DNA of 64,000 nt from Phalacrocorax aristotelis (GCF_949628215.1 NC_134276.1:69728233-69792232); one strand, 5' to 3'; positions 1 through 14,300 are shown, numbered from the stretch's first letter. Notes: generated from the sequence alone by a model not told the origin. Numbers and translations: made by a program.

Positions 1-1239
1 CCATGTCAAGCTATAAATCATTTTGTCATGTCAGAAAGCCTGGCACACAGTTTGTGTTAGTATCCAGTCCCACAGCTTGACCCATGCTTGCTATCCAAAC
101 AAAATTCTCGGAGACAAGCTCAGAGGTGACACTATCTTCTAGACTATTACTTGACCAGCACTCTGAAAAGAGGAGAAAGAGGGAGATGAAGGAAATGGGG
201 GCTCTTCGGGACTGTGGAAGTAATAAATAAATCCATCAAAGAAATTGAATTCCACCTGTTTCTGCCAGGAGGAGGAACAACAGGCAATCTCAGTTTAACA
301 GCACAGCACTTCTTCAGAGAAGTATGCTGCTGTGTAATGGAGAGAGTAATTTGCCTACACGTGGAGGCTGCCCTATGCTATTGCTTCACCTCCCCATCTT
401 AAAGTGAGGTTTTCCTTTTCCTCCCCTTAAAAAAACACCTTAAAGTAGTTCAGCTTTGGGTCAAGGGCCATGTCTCTGCTGCAACTTTCTCTGCAGAAGT
501 ACACTGAAATGCAGAGCTGAGCCCAGCGCTGGCAATGAGTTGGAGAGGTTGTAACCCCACCTTTGCACTGAGCCTTGCTTGGGCAGGTTTTCCCTCAAAG
601 CCAGCAAGGCACTGCCCAGAAGAGCTTTTTTCCACCTCTAATCTCTCGATCCTCACATCTGTTAGTGTCCCCTTCACCCAGCATCACACCTGCGTTGCAG
701 CCGGAAGGGAGCCCCAAGCAGAGAGCTCACTTCTGAGCTATGGCCCCACTGCCCACGCGGATTTATGTCGTGACCTGAGGCTAGTCTCTAAAGTTGCTGT
801 CTTTTTTGCTGTGAAACGGTACCACTGGCACTACTTGCCCCAACACGAGGTGGTGCAGGTATAAAATGAGGCATGACGTGAGGCACAGACTCCTCTGCAA
901 CAAGGCTGCGCACCTGGAATGGACAGGCAGACAGACAGACAAAGGGGAGTTGGAGTTGGTTACATCCTCAGAGCGGTCGACATTTCCTAGGGTGTTTCTG
1001 TCAATCCTGGAGGCCTGGCAGATAATCTGATTGAGAAATTAAAATTGCTTATAGCTCAGCCAAACAATCACACCCTGAAATAATGCCGGCTCCTTGTGGT
1101 CCCTCACAGGATCTCCCTACAGCAGGTGAATGTATTTTAAGGTCAGGCACTTCCAAGTGGAGCAGAGCGAAGGGCCAGGGCTGCTCAGGAGCACAGCAGC
1201 CGTTTCGATCAGTGGCCTCATGCCGCTTTAGCTATGAAG

Positions 1240-1249
1240 CCTTAAAAGG
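1240..1249. promoter_or_regulatory. CArG box (SRF site candidate), distal
   Basis: CCTTAAAAGG fits the SRF consensus CC(A/T)6GG exactly. FHL2 is a known SRF/MRTF target, but this copy lies about 28 kb from the first coding exon, and a few such matches are expected by chance in 64 kb. It is followed by TATTATATTTATAG-type AT-rich sequence. Function is inference only. Confidence 0.25.
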
Positions 1250-2787
1250 CTGGCAGCACAGAGGTGCTGCAGTCCTTATCTCCTGTGGATGGCTGGTACT
1301 TTGGAGATATTATATTTATAGCTTGTCTGAAGCACAAACGCCTAACTGACTAATTACTAAACACATAGTTTGGGCAATCCAATAAAGCAGCAAGTCTGTC
1401 CCCATCCTCTCTCGTTCGCAGACTCACAAACAGAGGCAGCACCAAGCTGCAGCAAGGTAAGACAGTGACTTATTTTGGTTTTCACTGTCCTTTGGGCCCT
1501 TTTCTCCTTTTCACCCTCCCTTTGCAATAATTTCTCAGGGCTCTGTGTAGACATTATGAGGGTAGCACTGCTTTCTTACAGGAAGAGTGGATTTTAAGAT
1601 ATTTGTTCCCTTCTTGCTGCCAGAGCACACACAGAGCGTCTGTCTTTGTATTTTCAATCTGCTGTTGGGAACCAGGTGCTAACTAACAGCTGCTCTTTAG
1701 TTTCTGCACTAATAATACGCTGTCATGTTTTCATGTTCTCCAGGAACACAACCACGTCTAACTATAGACACTTTCCTGGTTTGAATAGCAAACTGAATGA
1801 CTTCAGGCAGAAAGCTTTTGATTAGGGTGTTGTTTTTTTTTTCTCAATCAGCATTTTCTTCTTTATGATGAATATTTGGAAAATGAATAGGTACTGAAAA
1901 AAAAAGAGGACAGAAGGGACATTTTACTTCTTTCCCCTCTTTCAGACCATTTCCTAATGGCCATGAAAGAAAGAAAGGCAAATTACAGGTGATGCTTGCT
2001 GATTTCATGTTTAAACAATCACTTGTTATGGATTGCAGCAGCTGTGTGAAAAGGGAAAAGAACGCGAGGCACAGAAACATAACTGGGTGTCAAAGCAGGA
2101 ATTTGTCAGAAATAGCCTGTAAAATAGTATTAGCAATAACTGCCAAATGCCAATTATCAGGCTATTGTTAGATTAAATTACTTTTAACCTCATCTCATGA
2201 GAGCATTACTTTTCAAACAAAGCCAATAAAAGAAGACCTCTTTGGAAAAATAAGATTGTTTGTGCATGTGTGTACATTTGTTTGGATGCATTTACACATA
2301 CATTTTTAATATAAACATTCTTATAATGAAACGTATTTTAATCCAAATATCACAAAGCATGACACAAAGGTAAGAAATATTAATTTACTTTTAGCATGAG
2401 AACTAAAGCTATCACATTTTGCGCCAGAGTTTCTTTACTGTTCCATTATTTAGGAAATTAAATTAAAGAAGGCTTTTTTTCAAAATGCTGAATGGCCATT
2501 GCTCCACAGGCTTTGACAGGATCACAGGTCCCTGGCACCCCTGGGGAGCAAGACTCCTTAGACCTGACCCAAAGCCAAGGCTCGTAGGAAAGGTCAGCCC
2601 ACTTCAAAGTGTTTGGGATTGGGCTCAGTCTCTAAGCGAGGATTTCAAAGGCAAAAAGGTAGGTCCTTAGGTTGGTCCAAAGCTGCTGGAGAACCACCGA
2701 CTTCAGCTGAGAGGTGGATGTTTCCATCAGGTGCTGACTGGGCTGGTGGACATGGAGAAGTTGGGTCTGGTCCCCAGGCTGTGTCTC

Positions 2788-2835
2788 GGGCTCTGTCATG
2801 GCAGAGCCCATATTCCACGTCTGGCATGGAATATG
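2788..2835. repeat. Two adjacent perfect hairpins
   Basis: GGGCTCTG (2788-2795) pairs with CAGAGCCC (2802-2809) across a 6-nt loop. CATATTCCA (2809-2817) pairs with TGGAATATG (2827-2835) across a 9-nt loop. The two stems abut, within a GC-richer islet that also contains many direct and inverted GGC/GCC words. No element family was recognised. Confidence 0.6.
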
Positions 2836-5800
2836 CCCGGCAATGCTCCCATGGGAGATTCGGCCCTGGGGCCATGCCTGGGCCATTACACACTCCTGGC
2901 CCCTGAAGCCAACTGGCCACATCCAAAACGTGCCCTAGGGACAGGATTTGCTCCCAAGCCATGCCCAGGCAGGAGAGCTCTAGCCAGCATCTGGATGACT
3001 GACCAGCATAGTTGATTGAGTCTCAGTGCCTGGGAGCATCCTGTGGTCCTGTTCAATTTATGAGTACAGACGTGGCCTCTGAGGGTCCCTCCACGTGTCC
3101 AACCTCACCCGCAATGGGGGACCCACTGCCATGGTGGACATCCTCAGTTAACATGTCTTGTCTGGCTGAGCTCTACAGGCTGATGCTGGTGAGGGCTGTG
3201 ACCATCGGAGTAGATAGCACTGACAGCACACTTAGGAACAAGCTTGCTCCACCTTTCATGTAAAGACCAGCACATAACTTAAGTGGAAGAAAAAAGGTTT
3301 GTAAAATACGAAATTGTCTGCACGTAGCCTATCGTATCTCTAGGTTTACTGTTCCCACACAGATGTCTTGGAAGGCTTAATGTCTTCAGACACCACAGCC
3401 AGCAACTCTGTGTATCTCTCTTTTCTCCAGCAGTAACAGTCTCACCTCTAGACCACCATCAGCTCTGTTCAGATCTGCACAGAGCTCCGATCTTCTGCTC
3501 CCCAGCACCGGTGAGATGAGTTTTGTAAGTTGGCTGGAGCCCAAAGGTAGTCGTCCCACGAGAAAGCACAGCCTTGACTCTTAGCGGGCCACCAGCAGAA
3601 GCTGGCAGCTGCCTTAGTTGGACCAGCCACTCCACTTGATCTGTTTTTTCCAACATCTTGCTATTAAGCTAAACTAATGTGCCTCCGCAGTAAATTGTGC
3701 AATAAAGAAATCGTGTACAAAACTGATGTTTTTTTATAGAGTAGTCCACTTCTCCCGTACTAGAAATTTTCTCATGTCCTCAAATTCTTTGTCTATCATC
3801 CAAGCCTCAGGCTAAAGCAATAAAAATAACAAAATTGCTCTGGTTGGACACTTAGTGTTAAAGTTTCACCACTGGTGTATTGACAGTATTCCCTCTTAAA
3901 AACAAGCAGCAGAAGCAGCATTCCAATCATGCGCTGAGCAAAGATCTTTAGCTTGAAACAAATCAGCAACATACATACTAATGCAGTGATTTTTCACTGG
4001 ATTTGAATTTAAAACGGAAATGAAACAAAAAGACCCAAAGACGGTTCCCAAAGTGAACCCATTCCAAAGGCAGTCTTTCCAACAATAGTACTTTGTTCTT
4101 ACCTAGCATTTGAAAATATGATTAGTGCATGAATAACTTTACTTTTTCCCTTCCAAACAGCAAGCCACCAGAACAAGGCAGACCTTTGATTGCAGCTGGC
4201 AGGAGGCTGGGAGGGGGCAGACTCATTCAAACACTTCTTTAATACAGAAAATGTAAAAGGCCATTTTACAAGGAAGAAAACCAGAGAAGGAAGGGAATGT
4301 GAATACTGACTTGGGGGTGAGAACCTGGCCTTACTGAAATCAATGGGAGTTTTCTCGGAAACATCCACTGATTTTAGCAAAGCTCAGATCTCCTCTTTTT
4401 CTTTCTCATTTTAATAGTGCCAAACTTGTGTAGATTTGCACACCAAAGTGCATTTTCACATTTTTCCTTACCAGTTTTCCTGTTCCGTAGCTGTGTATTG
4501 TCTAACCAGAGCACAGGCGCTACGGCACAGTTGTTTTTCAGTGAAATAAATTATTACTGGCTGCAGTATTTTATCTTTGGCTTTCTATCACAGTGAGTAC
4601 AGTTTCATGCTGATAAATCTCAGGCTGTTTCAACAACGTTCATCATCTAATGCTGATTAGCTTTGAGAAGCGTGGGTCATATTACACAAAGTCCTAGTCT
4701 TTCTGAAAGCCGTTGGAGCAATTCGGCCTGATTTTGCTCAGCTCACTGACACAAAAATGGAAGGAGCACTGCCATACACATTTTAAAGGGATCCATCAAC
4801 TTCATAAAACTCAGAACGTTTCTGCTGCAAGTTTATTAACTGGCTACCGTTACCATGCCACCAAGAATTAGTGAAACTGGAAGAGCTAGGAAAAAAATGT
4901 ATTTTCACCCAATTTCACTTCATATTTTCAGTAACATTTTGTGTGAAGCTGGTTGTACAGGTTCTCTTTTATAATAGTTTCTCCTGCTGCCCCTGTGAAA
5001 CCTTCATATCGCAACAATTGGGAACAAAACTCTCCTTTAAAAAAGGAAAATAAGTACACTCTCAAATCACATTGTCATGGGAATGGGCAGAGAAGTGGGG
5101 ACAGAAATTGTTTCACACACTTCATAAACAAAGCCAGTGGGCTTTCAGATCAGCCTATTCCCTGTAAAGCTTAACGGATTTTCACCAGTCTCACTAGAAA
5201 TTTACATGCTTTCTGTTGGAGGGAAGTAGGTAACATTGACTACTGCTCCTTTTTAGTAGTCTGCAGCTAGGGGAGCAAAGCCCTGCATGCCTAGAGATTA
5301 CCATACAAAACCAGGAATACCTACAGTCCACAGATACCACCAGAGAAGCCCATTATTCTGTCATTTATCCTGTTTTTCAAATGCTGAGTATCCTAATTTC
5401 CTATGCATGAAGTCCATTGACTGCTACACGCCCACAGCCTCTGTGGGTGCAGAAGGCAGCAGGACACCCAAGGGGTTAGGACATGGATTATAATACAAAG
5501 AGAGAGATGTGCCAACGCTGTATTCCATGGCACTCCTGGTACAGAACAGTAAAAGAGAAGAAGCTATCAGAATAAACTCTATTTGTTGTAGTTTTCAACT
5601 TCTGGGTGTAAGCCCCAGCTCAGGAATTTGCACGAGCACAGGTTAAACATATTGTGTGTTACATACTTGCATGGCCCATGTTTCATATTGTTGAGTATTT
5701 CTTCTCTCAACATCCTTTTAGGGAAGAAAAGTAGCACTTTTTCCTAATCCAGAAAGGAGAAGCAAGGAGAAGCCAGATGTGAGGGCAGACTCAAGTATTG

Positions 5801-8800
5801 ACGTGCGGTAAGGATTGGCCGGCTGTGAGATCCAGCTCAGGGCTGCAGTGACCCAGGGTTCCCAAGAAATAAGTCTTGGAGAGAGAGCGTTCCTTCTCTT
5901 CCTTTCATCTGCCTTAAAAATCCTCTAGCCAACATAAGCAACGTTGTGTCCAGTTCTGCTCAATTAAACACGGGAATATAGTGGCTGAATGCAGGTGTGT
6001 GAATTCTGCCTGGGCGTATCTGCTGCACTTTATGTATCCAAGGTCAGGTCTCTGTCTGAACTAGACAGCTGGATTCCTTCTAGATTCAATGCAGAAAGAC
6101 AAGCACATCTATAGTGCAATTCATTTAATCCTCAATAGGTGTTTAACAAATCACCCCTTGCAAGCACCTCTCTTTCTCCATGCACTGTAGCGGGATTGTG
6201 GGTAGCTTGTTTGGGTCAGCTAACATTTGGTCAGTTAAAACAAGGTGAGATGGATGCCACTATAGGTTATCTGCAAAGACTACACAGAACGTTTTGTTGC
6301 TCAAGGAACAGGCTGTTATCACAAGTCCCTGACTACTACCTGCAAACTCTCCCCTCCTTCCTATTTTTATGAACCAGGATGCTTTAGTAATGTAGACTCT
6401 TTGTAATAAGAACAGGGTCGTGCTTACTTCTCATCTTCTCCTTTATCATTTTTACCTTTTGTATTGGTTTTCCTGTGTATTGATGTGTTCTGGGGCATTC
6501 TTTGGAGGCTATCCTGGTGAGGTAGGAACTCTTGAACTCTGCTTCCAGGAGCAAATTGGGACCCAGAGCACCAAAGGAGCGCATCAGATGAAGGGAAAGT
6601 GCTTCTGGTGGAAAGAAGAACATATATAGGAAGTGGAAATATTGTGTTATGAATTTTTCCTTTCTTGGTGGGGCTGTAAGAGACAGCAATAGTCTACAGA
6701 ATGACTTTGCCTCTCAAACAAAAGGGTGTGAGAGAGTTTATTCAGAAGTGAAGGGTTATGAAAGAGTGTAGAAACTTAGGAGGAGGGACTGAACGGTGAT
6801 GATTTTCTAAACCACCCATTCTCATCTGCAGGGAGAAAATGACACAAACCTATTAAAAAATTGGTAGTGGCAATAGTCTTTTCAGCCAGCATTATCTGAG
6901 GAAGTTTCGATCCAACGTACCTTTTTTGTCGAAAGTTGAACATCTCTGAAAAATTAGAAATTGTAATGGAAACGTTAACAGTCTTCTGTATAAACCTTGA
7001 ATGGAAAGAAGAGCTTTTGCATGAGATTGGCACTTTCCTGATCTGATGCTATGAGTTAGACTTGTATTCCTAATTCCTGCTGCTGAAAAACATTGTGACT
7101 GTGGTAACAATGACAGTCAGCAAGCTAGGACACAGCTTGTCTCTCTTTTTAGACTGACCATTTAAAATAAGAAACAGAACAGAATTTTTTCTAATAGTGG
7201 AAAGTGCTTATGTAAGTTTGTTAGCCAGGCAATCAATGGGAAAATATTCAATCATTATAAATAACCTATTAGAAAATACAGTTGGAACTTCTTATCAGGA
7301 CTGATAAGGTCATTCATTTGTAAACTGCTTCACCCATCATCTCGTCAAATTCAGTAAGAGTTTTACTCTGAGGCTTCCAAGACTGGCTGCAGAAACATTC
7401 ATAAATGGTAATAATATTCACATTTCTTTGTAGACCACAACCTTAAATAAAGCCATGATATTATTTGTACTGTTATCTTACTTAAGTCTTGCAGTTCAGT
7501 AACTTGCAGATTCATAACCTAAGGAGGATCTAGATTTATTAGTGCAATTAGTGTCTTAGGATACAATTATTTGTTGCTGTGGAATACTGGTGGCTAAGCA
7601 GAAGGTATAATTATATGGGCTTGATTACACGAACATAATATATGATGTGCACAGTAAAAAGACGTATTGTTCTGCTTAAGAAAATCTTTAGGCAGACAGA
7701 AGTGAGGGAGATAGCGGTTGCAGATGTTGGCACCCCAGCACACACTTGAAAAACAACCAGCAAAATTGTCTGTTTCAAGGGTCTTACATCCACGCTCCTC
7801 CAGGTCTAAAGACGAAGGGACCACAGAACTACAAGCAGCAAAGAATTCAAGAAAGAAGGACTGAAGTGGGCTTGTGACCCTGCAGAGCAAATGGTGCATG
7901 AGATAGAGGAACAGACTACATCAACCAAACCACAGAAATCTCAGGAGCTGGTTTCGTAAGGACATCCTTGTGGAAAATAGGTGGATCTGATTTACTGTCA
8001 TGTTTCTCTTTTAGCTAGTTTTGTCTCAGTTAGAAACATTTTGGTTTATAACAAAATATTGGCCCTGAGGCCACCTAGCATGGCACAGCTGGTGTCCATA
8101 CAGTTATACTGTCTCACCAGGCAAAATGAGATAGACGCGTCCACCTTCCTGTTAAGAGCAGTCCTCTGGGCAGGCCAGCCTTTGGGCTGTGCCAGACACC
8201 CCTTGGGAGAGCGACGGGGACTTTGGGCTCAACTGGACCAGGGGATGTACTTATATTTAAACAGTGTGGACCATCCTCTGCTGTGTTTGGGCCAACATAA
8301 GCTACTGGTATAGACGCAGGCGGGGAAGGTAGCAGGGCCAGAGGAATGGGCGATGCTATCACCCTGAGAAGATCTCCCTGTCATTGGCACAAGGAGGTCG
8401 CAAGGAGGTTGCAGTATGCGAGGGCAATCTGTTTATCCATCCTTTTCTGCTCAGCAGCCCTCGCTTTGCTTCCAGTGGCAAAATGCACACACAGAGGAGG
8501 CGTGACTGGGCCACTCTCTCCCACCACAATGATCAGGTGCACCCAGCTTGCGTGCTGGGGATCATTTGGGTCCATGCATGGTCTTCCCTTTGTCTTAACC
8601 ATTCCCCACCCCCCACCCCATTATCATTGCTTCCTGCTGGAGTCTGCCACTCCTCCCAGTTGCCTGCTTTTGGTAATGGTTTCCTCATTTGTTGAATGAG
8701 AGTGGCTGAGTTAGCAGAGACCTAGCGCATGAAGGGCACGTGCACATCCAACTCATCATGCCTGGAACAGGTTGGGATTTTTTTACGCAGGTGGTTGTGC

Positions 8801-10129
8801 CAGTTGCTGGGATTTGTGACCAGACTCTTGGCCTGGATTCCTGTCTAAGTACCTACAGATATGTGCTTCCTTTCTGCCTTTTCCCCCTGTCCTTAGAAAC
8901 ACAAATGTCAGGTGGCTACGCAGCTTACTGAAGGAAACAGCTCTGGGTCTGAGGCATGCTCACATGGAAAGTCGGCAGGAGAAGCAGCGTGAGCACGGCT
9001 GTAGATCACCTGTGGGCACCCAAGCAGAGCAGCCTGCTTTCTCCCAGGTCATCCTCTGCTCTGTCCTGAAGGTCAGGTTTCTGCTGCCTGCCGGTGCTGT
9101 GTCCGCTGCCAGACAAGCCAGCCCCTTCTCCGCATGTTTTTCTGGACATCCAAGTGTTAGGAACTCTTCCTTGCAAATGAGGGGGCTGGATTCCTGAAAA
9201 TCCTTCTGGATATAAGGAAAAGCCAGTGTCACTGTGGATCAGGTGCTCTTTGGGGAGCAGCCAACCAGGCAGGCAGTGCTCAGTCATGTAAGGCATTTGT
9301 ATTGTAGCAATCCAGCAAGGACTCACTAGACTTTATGGTTAGCCATTAGGGATAAATGAAAGGACTACCAATGCTTTATAATGTGATTTCTGACTCCCCT
9401 CTAATGATTAAAAAAAAATTACTTATCTTCCAGCACGAGACACATTACCTTCAAGACAAGCTATTGTTACAAGCCTTTATTTCCTTTTACTCACAACATT
9501 TTAATTTCATTCACATTAAGACAGCAAGTCCACTAGACAGCCATGTGAATATAAACTTAGCAGGAACAAACAGAATCTATATGTCTATCAGGCTGACAAT
9601 AGATGGTATATTTTTTCAGCGCTATGTGAAGTGTTAGACATGAAATTCACATCAGCAGCTAAAAGATTGGTTTAATCCTATTATTTAAAGGGCCTGAGCA
9701 CTTACAGTGTTCAAAGTAAGCACAGACCTAAAAGGATCAACAGCAAGGACTCTACTTCAAAGTGCACAATCTAAGCTCATATTTTCAATCATAATATATG
9801 TCTGAGCCTATGTCTCAGACCCTCTCAGTTTATATGTAGTATATACGAACAGTGGTTGAGCAGAAAAATAACTGTGGCCATACAGAAGGATCTTTCTGCA
9901 ACACAGGATGTCCCCAAACATATTCAGATCAGAGAGGGTGACTATTTCCACTTACATCAAAATATTAGGAGTCTGAATAATCTGGAAAGTGATTTGCAAC
10001 TGTATGTTTCTTTTGAATTCAAGGCAATTTGAATGGTTTGGGGAACGATAGGGCCAATACATAACCAGCATACAAAAGCAGTCCTCAGGGAAGAGATGGC
10101 TGTAACAGAAAAAAAATAAATGAATTATT

Positions 10130-11395
10130 TTTTTGCTCCTGTGTTCACTGTGAGGAACTTGGAGAGCTTCCTACAGCAAAACACTTCCTTATGGGGATTG
10201 TCAGAGGATCTATTTCAAGCTGAAGTGTCTGTAGAAGAGCTATGGAACAAATAAACAAAATGAATAGGAAGAAAATATTAGAACCAGATGGTGTTCACCC
10301 AAGAAATCTAAAGGGACTCGGGGATGAATTAGCTGAAATAACAGTAGTGCATGGCCTTTTATTTAAAACAGGCTTAGAACTGAGCACCTGAAAGTAGCTA
10401 ATATGGTGCCAGCCTTTTTTAAATAGTTCCAAGAGAAACTTTGGGAATTAGAGCCTAGTAAGCTTGATAAATGTAGTAGAAATTGCTATGCAGGGTAGAG
10501 AAGATGGATAAATACATTACACTGGGAGAAATTCAATACAGCTTTGTAAAGGAAAATCATGCTCTACAAATCTGTTGGGTTCCTGTAAGATGATAAGAAG
10601 CACACAGGTATGGGAGATCTTTGGTTGGCAGCATCTGCCTATTTATTCAACAGGGGTCCTGACTAAACACCCTTGAAAACATGAAAGCAGCCACAGGATA
10701 AGAGGGAAGATCTTTGCATGGATTGCATAAAATTGGTTGAAAGATAAACAGGCAGCTCTTGCAGTAGAAGGAGATTAATAGGAGATTAATAGCAGAAATT
10801 CTACTAAGACTAAGAAACAGAAAGCTCTTTGGCAACAGGAGGAGTGGGCACTAGAACAGCATCTTAAACTGAATATAGATGAGCATAAAGCAGTGCACAT
10901 GGGGAAAAATATAACTTCGGCTTTAAAGTAACAGTTCTGAGCTGACCACCTGGGTGTGAAATTTGGGGGTTGTATAGGTTTACAAATAAAAAAAACAAAA
11001 CCACCAAAAAAACCCAACACCAAAAACCTGCTCAGTGCTCAAAAGCAGCCAAAAAGCATATTGAATGTTAAAGTTCTGCCCACTTGATCTGAAAAAGTAA
11101 ATTGTCATATTGGAAAAAGTTTGAGGAAGGATGATAAAACATGGGGAGTAACTTTCATACAGAGTGAATAGATAGGCTTAAACTCTCCAGTCTGGGAGAG
11201 AGATGGCTGAGGGGAGCTATGATAAAGGTTGACAAACACATGTAACGTGAATAAAGGTCAGTTGCTCATTATTTCTCCAAGTGCAAGACCTAGGAGGTAT
11301 CAGATGAAGCTAGTGGGTAATATGTTCAAAATGAACACAAGGAGATGGTTCTTCAACAACAGAAAATAGAGCTACCTGTTACAGGAAACTGTGAC
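10130..11395 (+). mobile_element. Degraded CR1-type LINE (ORF2 end and 3' region)
   Basis: Conceptual translation gives scrambled but recognisable pieces of a CR1 reverse transcriptase. A PDGVHPRNLKGLGDELAE-like block lies near 10285-10340, a KVANMVPAFFK block near 10393-10425, and a LKLNIDEHKAVHMGK block near 10860-10910. The stretch AGGCTTAAACTCTCCAG.. and GAGATGGCTGAGGGGAGCTATGA (11176-11225) is the usual sequence close to the CR1 3' end. Frameshifts and stops break every frame, so it encodes nothing. An A-rich tract at about 10985-11030 interrupts it. Divergence is clearly higher than in the copy at 56.4 kb, so this is an old insertion. Both limits are approximate. Confidence 0.8.
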
Positions 11396-14300
11396 TTTCC
11401 TTTCATGGGATCAAGAGGGAACTGTGCAAGTTTCCGGAAGTGATATTCAGTATGGATACTGTCTCCAGTTTGAAAAGCCTCAGGTAAAGCCAGAAGTTGT
11501 TGGAGTCTGGGAGAGTTTTATGAGGAGGTATCACTACAGATTATTTTCATTTTCTTCCCAAGTCTCTTCTTAGACCCCTAGAAGACGGTAACAAACTGGA
11601 GGAGCCCTTCTGCTCAATGATTCTCGTATTGCTATGGCATGATCTGAATACCTACAAATTACAGGTTCTGCCTGACACTAGTCATCATTTACAAGCACTC
11701 ATGTTAGAGTGAAAACTCTAGTCTGAATGTCTTTTTCTTTCTGCCATTTGTGTTGGACTGACAAAACTTATGCTCATTTGACTTTAGAGGTTGTGGAGTC
11801 CTAATGTTAATCCTTAAGGGTAGAGTAGACAAAGATCTGCCAGGAACAAGTTAGATGTTGTCATTCCTGCCTTGGAAATGAGTGAGATATGTTCCTGAGG
11901 TTTCTGCCAACTGCTCAATTTTACAAACGTCTCTTTGCTCAGAAGCTCCCTGGGCCTCTGGTTGGCTGGTAAGGGGAAATGGCAGTTACAAATATTGTTG
12001 TTGACTATTTCTAGAGATTCATAAAAGATGTCAGGGATGCAGGCAGAAAAAGCGTTAAGGGGAGCAGAAGGAAATTATTCACACGGAAGCATGGTTTTAG
12101 AGAAGAAACCATGAGCAGTGGAGCAGTGGGAGGGGGAGGATTCTGGAAAGGGGAATACTCAAAAGCACTGGAGTGCGCTGGGAACACTGCAGGGAATAAT
12201 AGGCATGTCAGCTATTTTGTACAGAATTGCATGTCTCTTGTGCTATCAAAAACACAGAGCGATTAGGTTTTTGGAACAATCACAGTATGCTTGTTTCATG
12301 TGTTTGAAACAGGGAACCGTAAATCATGATTATACTAAAATGAATAAATCCTAAATTAAGGGGTAGTATTTGCCAGTTCAGAAGACCAGCAATTACTGCA
12401 AACTCTGTAGTAATTTGACATCCCAGGTTCCACCCACAGGGGTAAGAAACGCAAAAGCCTCTTCCCATCTGTCATACTCAGGGCCCCACATGGCAATCAA
12501 GTTGAATCCAGAGGAAAGGAAAGAAGCAACAGCTCCTCCACATAGGTCTCTGCACTGCCATCATTTAGAGTCACTGTTTCCTAAGACCACTCACCTCTTG
12601 TCAGAGATTGTCTCTGGGGCCAAAAGCACTTCCAAAGACATGCCACCAGGCTCCCTATTCCTGTTCACAGATGAACAAACTGTGGAGCCGAGGGGTTTAG
12701 GGAAAGCTTGGTGTCCAAAGAGGTATGAGGATGGGACAGATGATAGTGTTTCACTTCGGTTTCCTTAAAAGTAGAGGCACTATCTGTTCTCTAGTGGAGG
12801 AAAGAAAGAGAAAGAACGGTTGGGAAAGTAGGGAAGGAGAAGACAATATTCAACAACAAGAACTGTTGCTTTCCACTCGCTTCATTACAACTCTTCATGA
12901 TTTCTTCTTCACTCGGTCAGCAGGCTGGTGAGTTCTCTCCAGGGTGGCTGGCCCACATGGCACAGACACCTGCTGCTTGAGGAAATGTTTAACTGGCTTC
13001 CTTTATCCTGTGATGGCTTTTATGGCTTCTTTTTATCCATGAGGACCTGGGATGTCTCTTCTGACAATGCTACTTGGCCAGTGAAGGACCTGTCAGTCCT
13101 GTAATGCAGTGCCTCAGCTTTCCAAGCTGTTGAAAACTCAGCCATTACCAAGAGGGATTCTCCTTAGCAGATACCAGTTCCTTAAAACCCTGGCTTGCTC
13201 CTCAGAACTTCCTCTGGTGTGCTCTGTCCCCTCCTTCCTCAAGAACCGCTACTCTTCTCCCCTGTGATCCCCTCAATTCGTGTCCCACCCCTCAGCAGCA
13301 TCAAGAGCTGTTTGGCAGCAGAGCTGAGATAGAGGAAAGCAGGAGGGGCAGGGACACAGCTGTCTTTCTGCCTGGGTCATCCATTTCAAACCATCTCAAC
13401 ATCTCAATTGTCCACGGAGGAAGGGGCATAGGTGCAATTACATAGACAGTGGCAGACCACATGTTGACCAGTGTCTCACTGCCACATTCCCTTTGAGACA
13501 TCTTTTTCAGGAGGTAGATTTCTCTGAGTGAAACTGGGGCTAACTGGCTAGAAAGGAGGTCCTGACTAACTCTAAAACCCGAACAAAATCATTGTCCAAA
13601 CTGACCATAAGGGTCTAAACTGCTTTCAGCTCCATCCCAGATCATGCTATTGCAGAAACAGCCTTGAATTTGAGTCAGTATCATCTGTCTTATCCTTCTA
13701 AAGATAACTTTTCCTAAACAAAACCAGAAGTTATTCAGTGCAACTGAGCCATGGCACCTTTCTCTAAATTCACTGAAGAAAATAGTTTAAGGCTGTATAT
13801 GAAAACTATTCAAACATGTTAAGAAAGCAAACATGGAAACAATTTTTCCAGATTAGATTAAAGTTTCTGAAACACTAAGCTTTTCACATTGATTTAGGCT
13901 AAACACCCTCCCAGAAACAAAAGATGTAAGTCTTGCATCAACCCAGAGCAAGACGGGCTTTCATTTCATATAAAGTTCCCTATCTGCCTTGGCTGCAGGG
14001 GTTTTAATGGATTGTCCAAAGATATCTGTAATTTCTTCATCAAAGTCTGTGAAACTCTGATACTTCTTACTTGATAAGTATTTCTACTTGAGGACCCAGA
14101 CACCTAGGGGAAGAAAGGAAGATCAGAATGTTGCAAAAAGCCTTGTGACTGGGAGACAGAATGGGGAGAGAAAACAGACACTAAAAAAAATCTGTTTACC
14201 TTTTGCATATTCCTCATACGCTCGGTAAAAACTACATATCTGAGAACATCTTATAAGGATGAAATTTCAGAAAAATTTCGTATTGCCTGGCTGTTATTTT

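Larger units (their letters stand above)
1..10129. other. Non-coding region far upstream of FHL2
   Basis: No coding exon, RNA gene or intact mobile element was recognised here. Open frames are short, occur on both strands and match no family I know. Mixed composition is visible: GC-richer islets around 2500-3100 and 8100-8700 lie in AT-rich sequence. A TATA-like TATAAAAT at 860-867 has a TGACG half-site just downstream, but nothing else marks it as a promoter. By human synteny the next gene to the left should be NCK2, divergent from FHL2, so this is probably the NCK2-FHL2 interval or a long 5' untranslated intron of FHL2. Confidence 0.6.

Noticed and set aside
860-867. TATA-like TATAAAAT with a nearby CRE half-site
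   Set aside because: No initiator, exon or downstream coding sequence supports a promoter.
8680-8705. Short MIR-like reverse-strand words (TTTCCTCATTTGTTGAATG)
   Set aside because: Too short to claim an element without alignment.
12370-12768. 132-codon open frame on the + strand
   Set aside because: No domain and no supporting splice or promoter signals; part resembles an old repeat.
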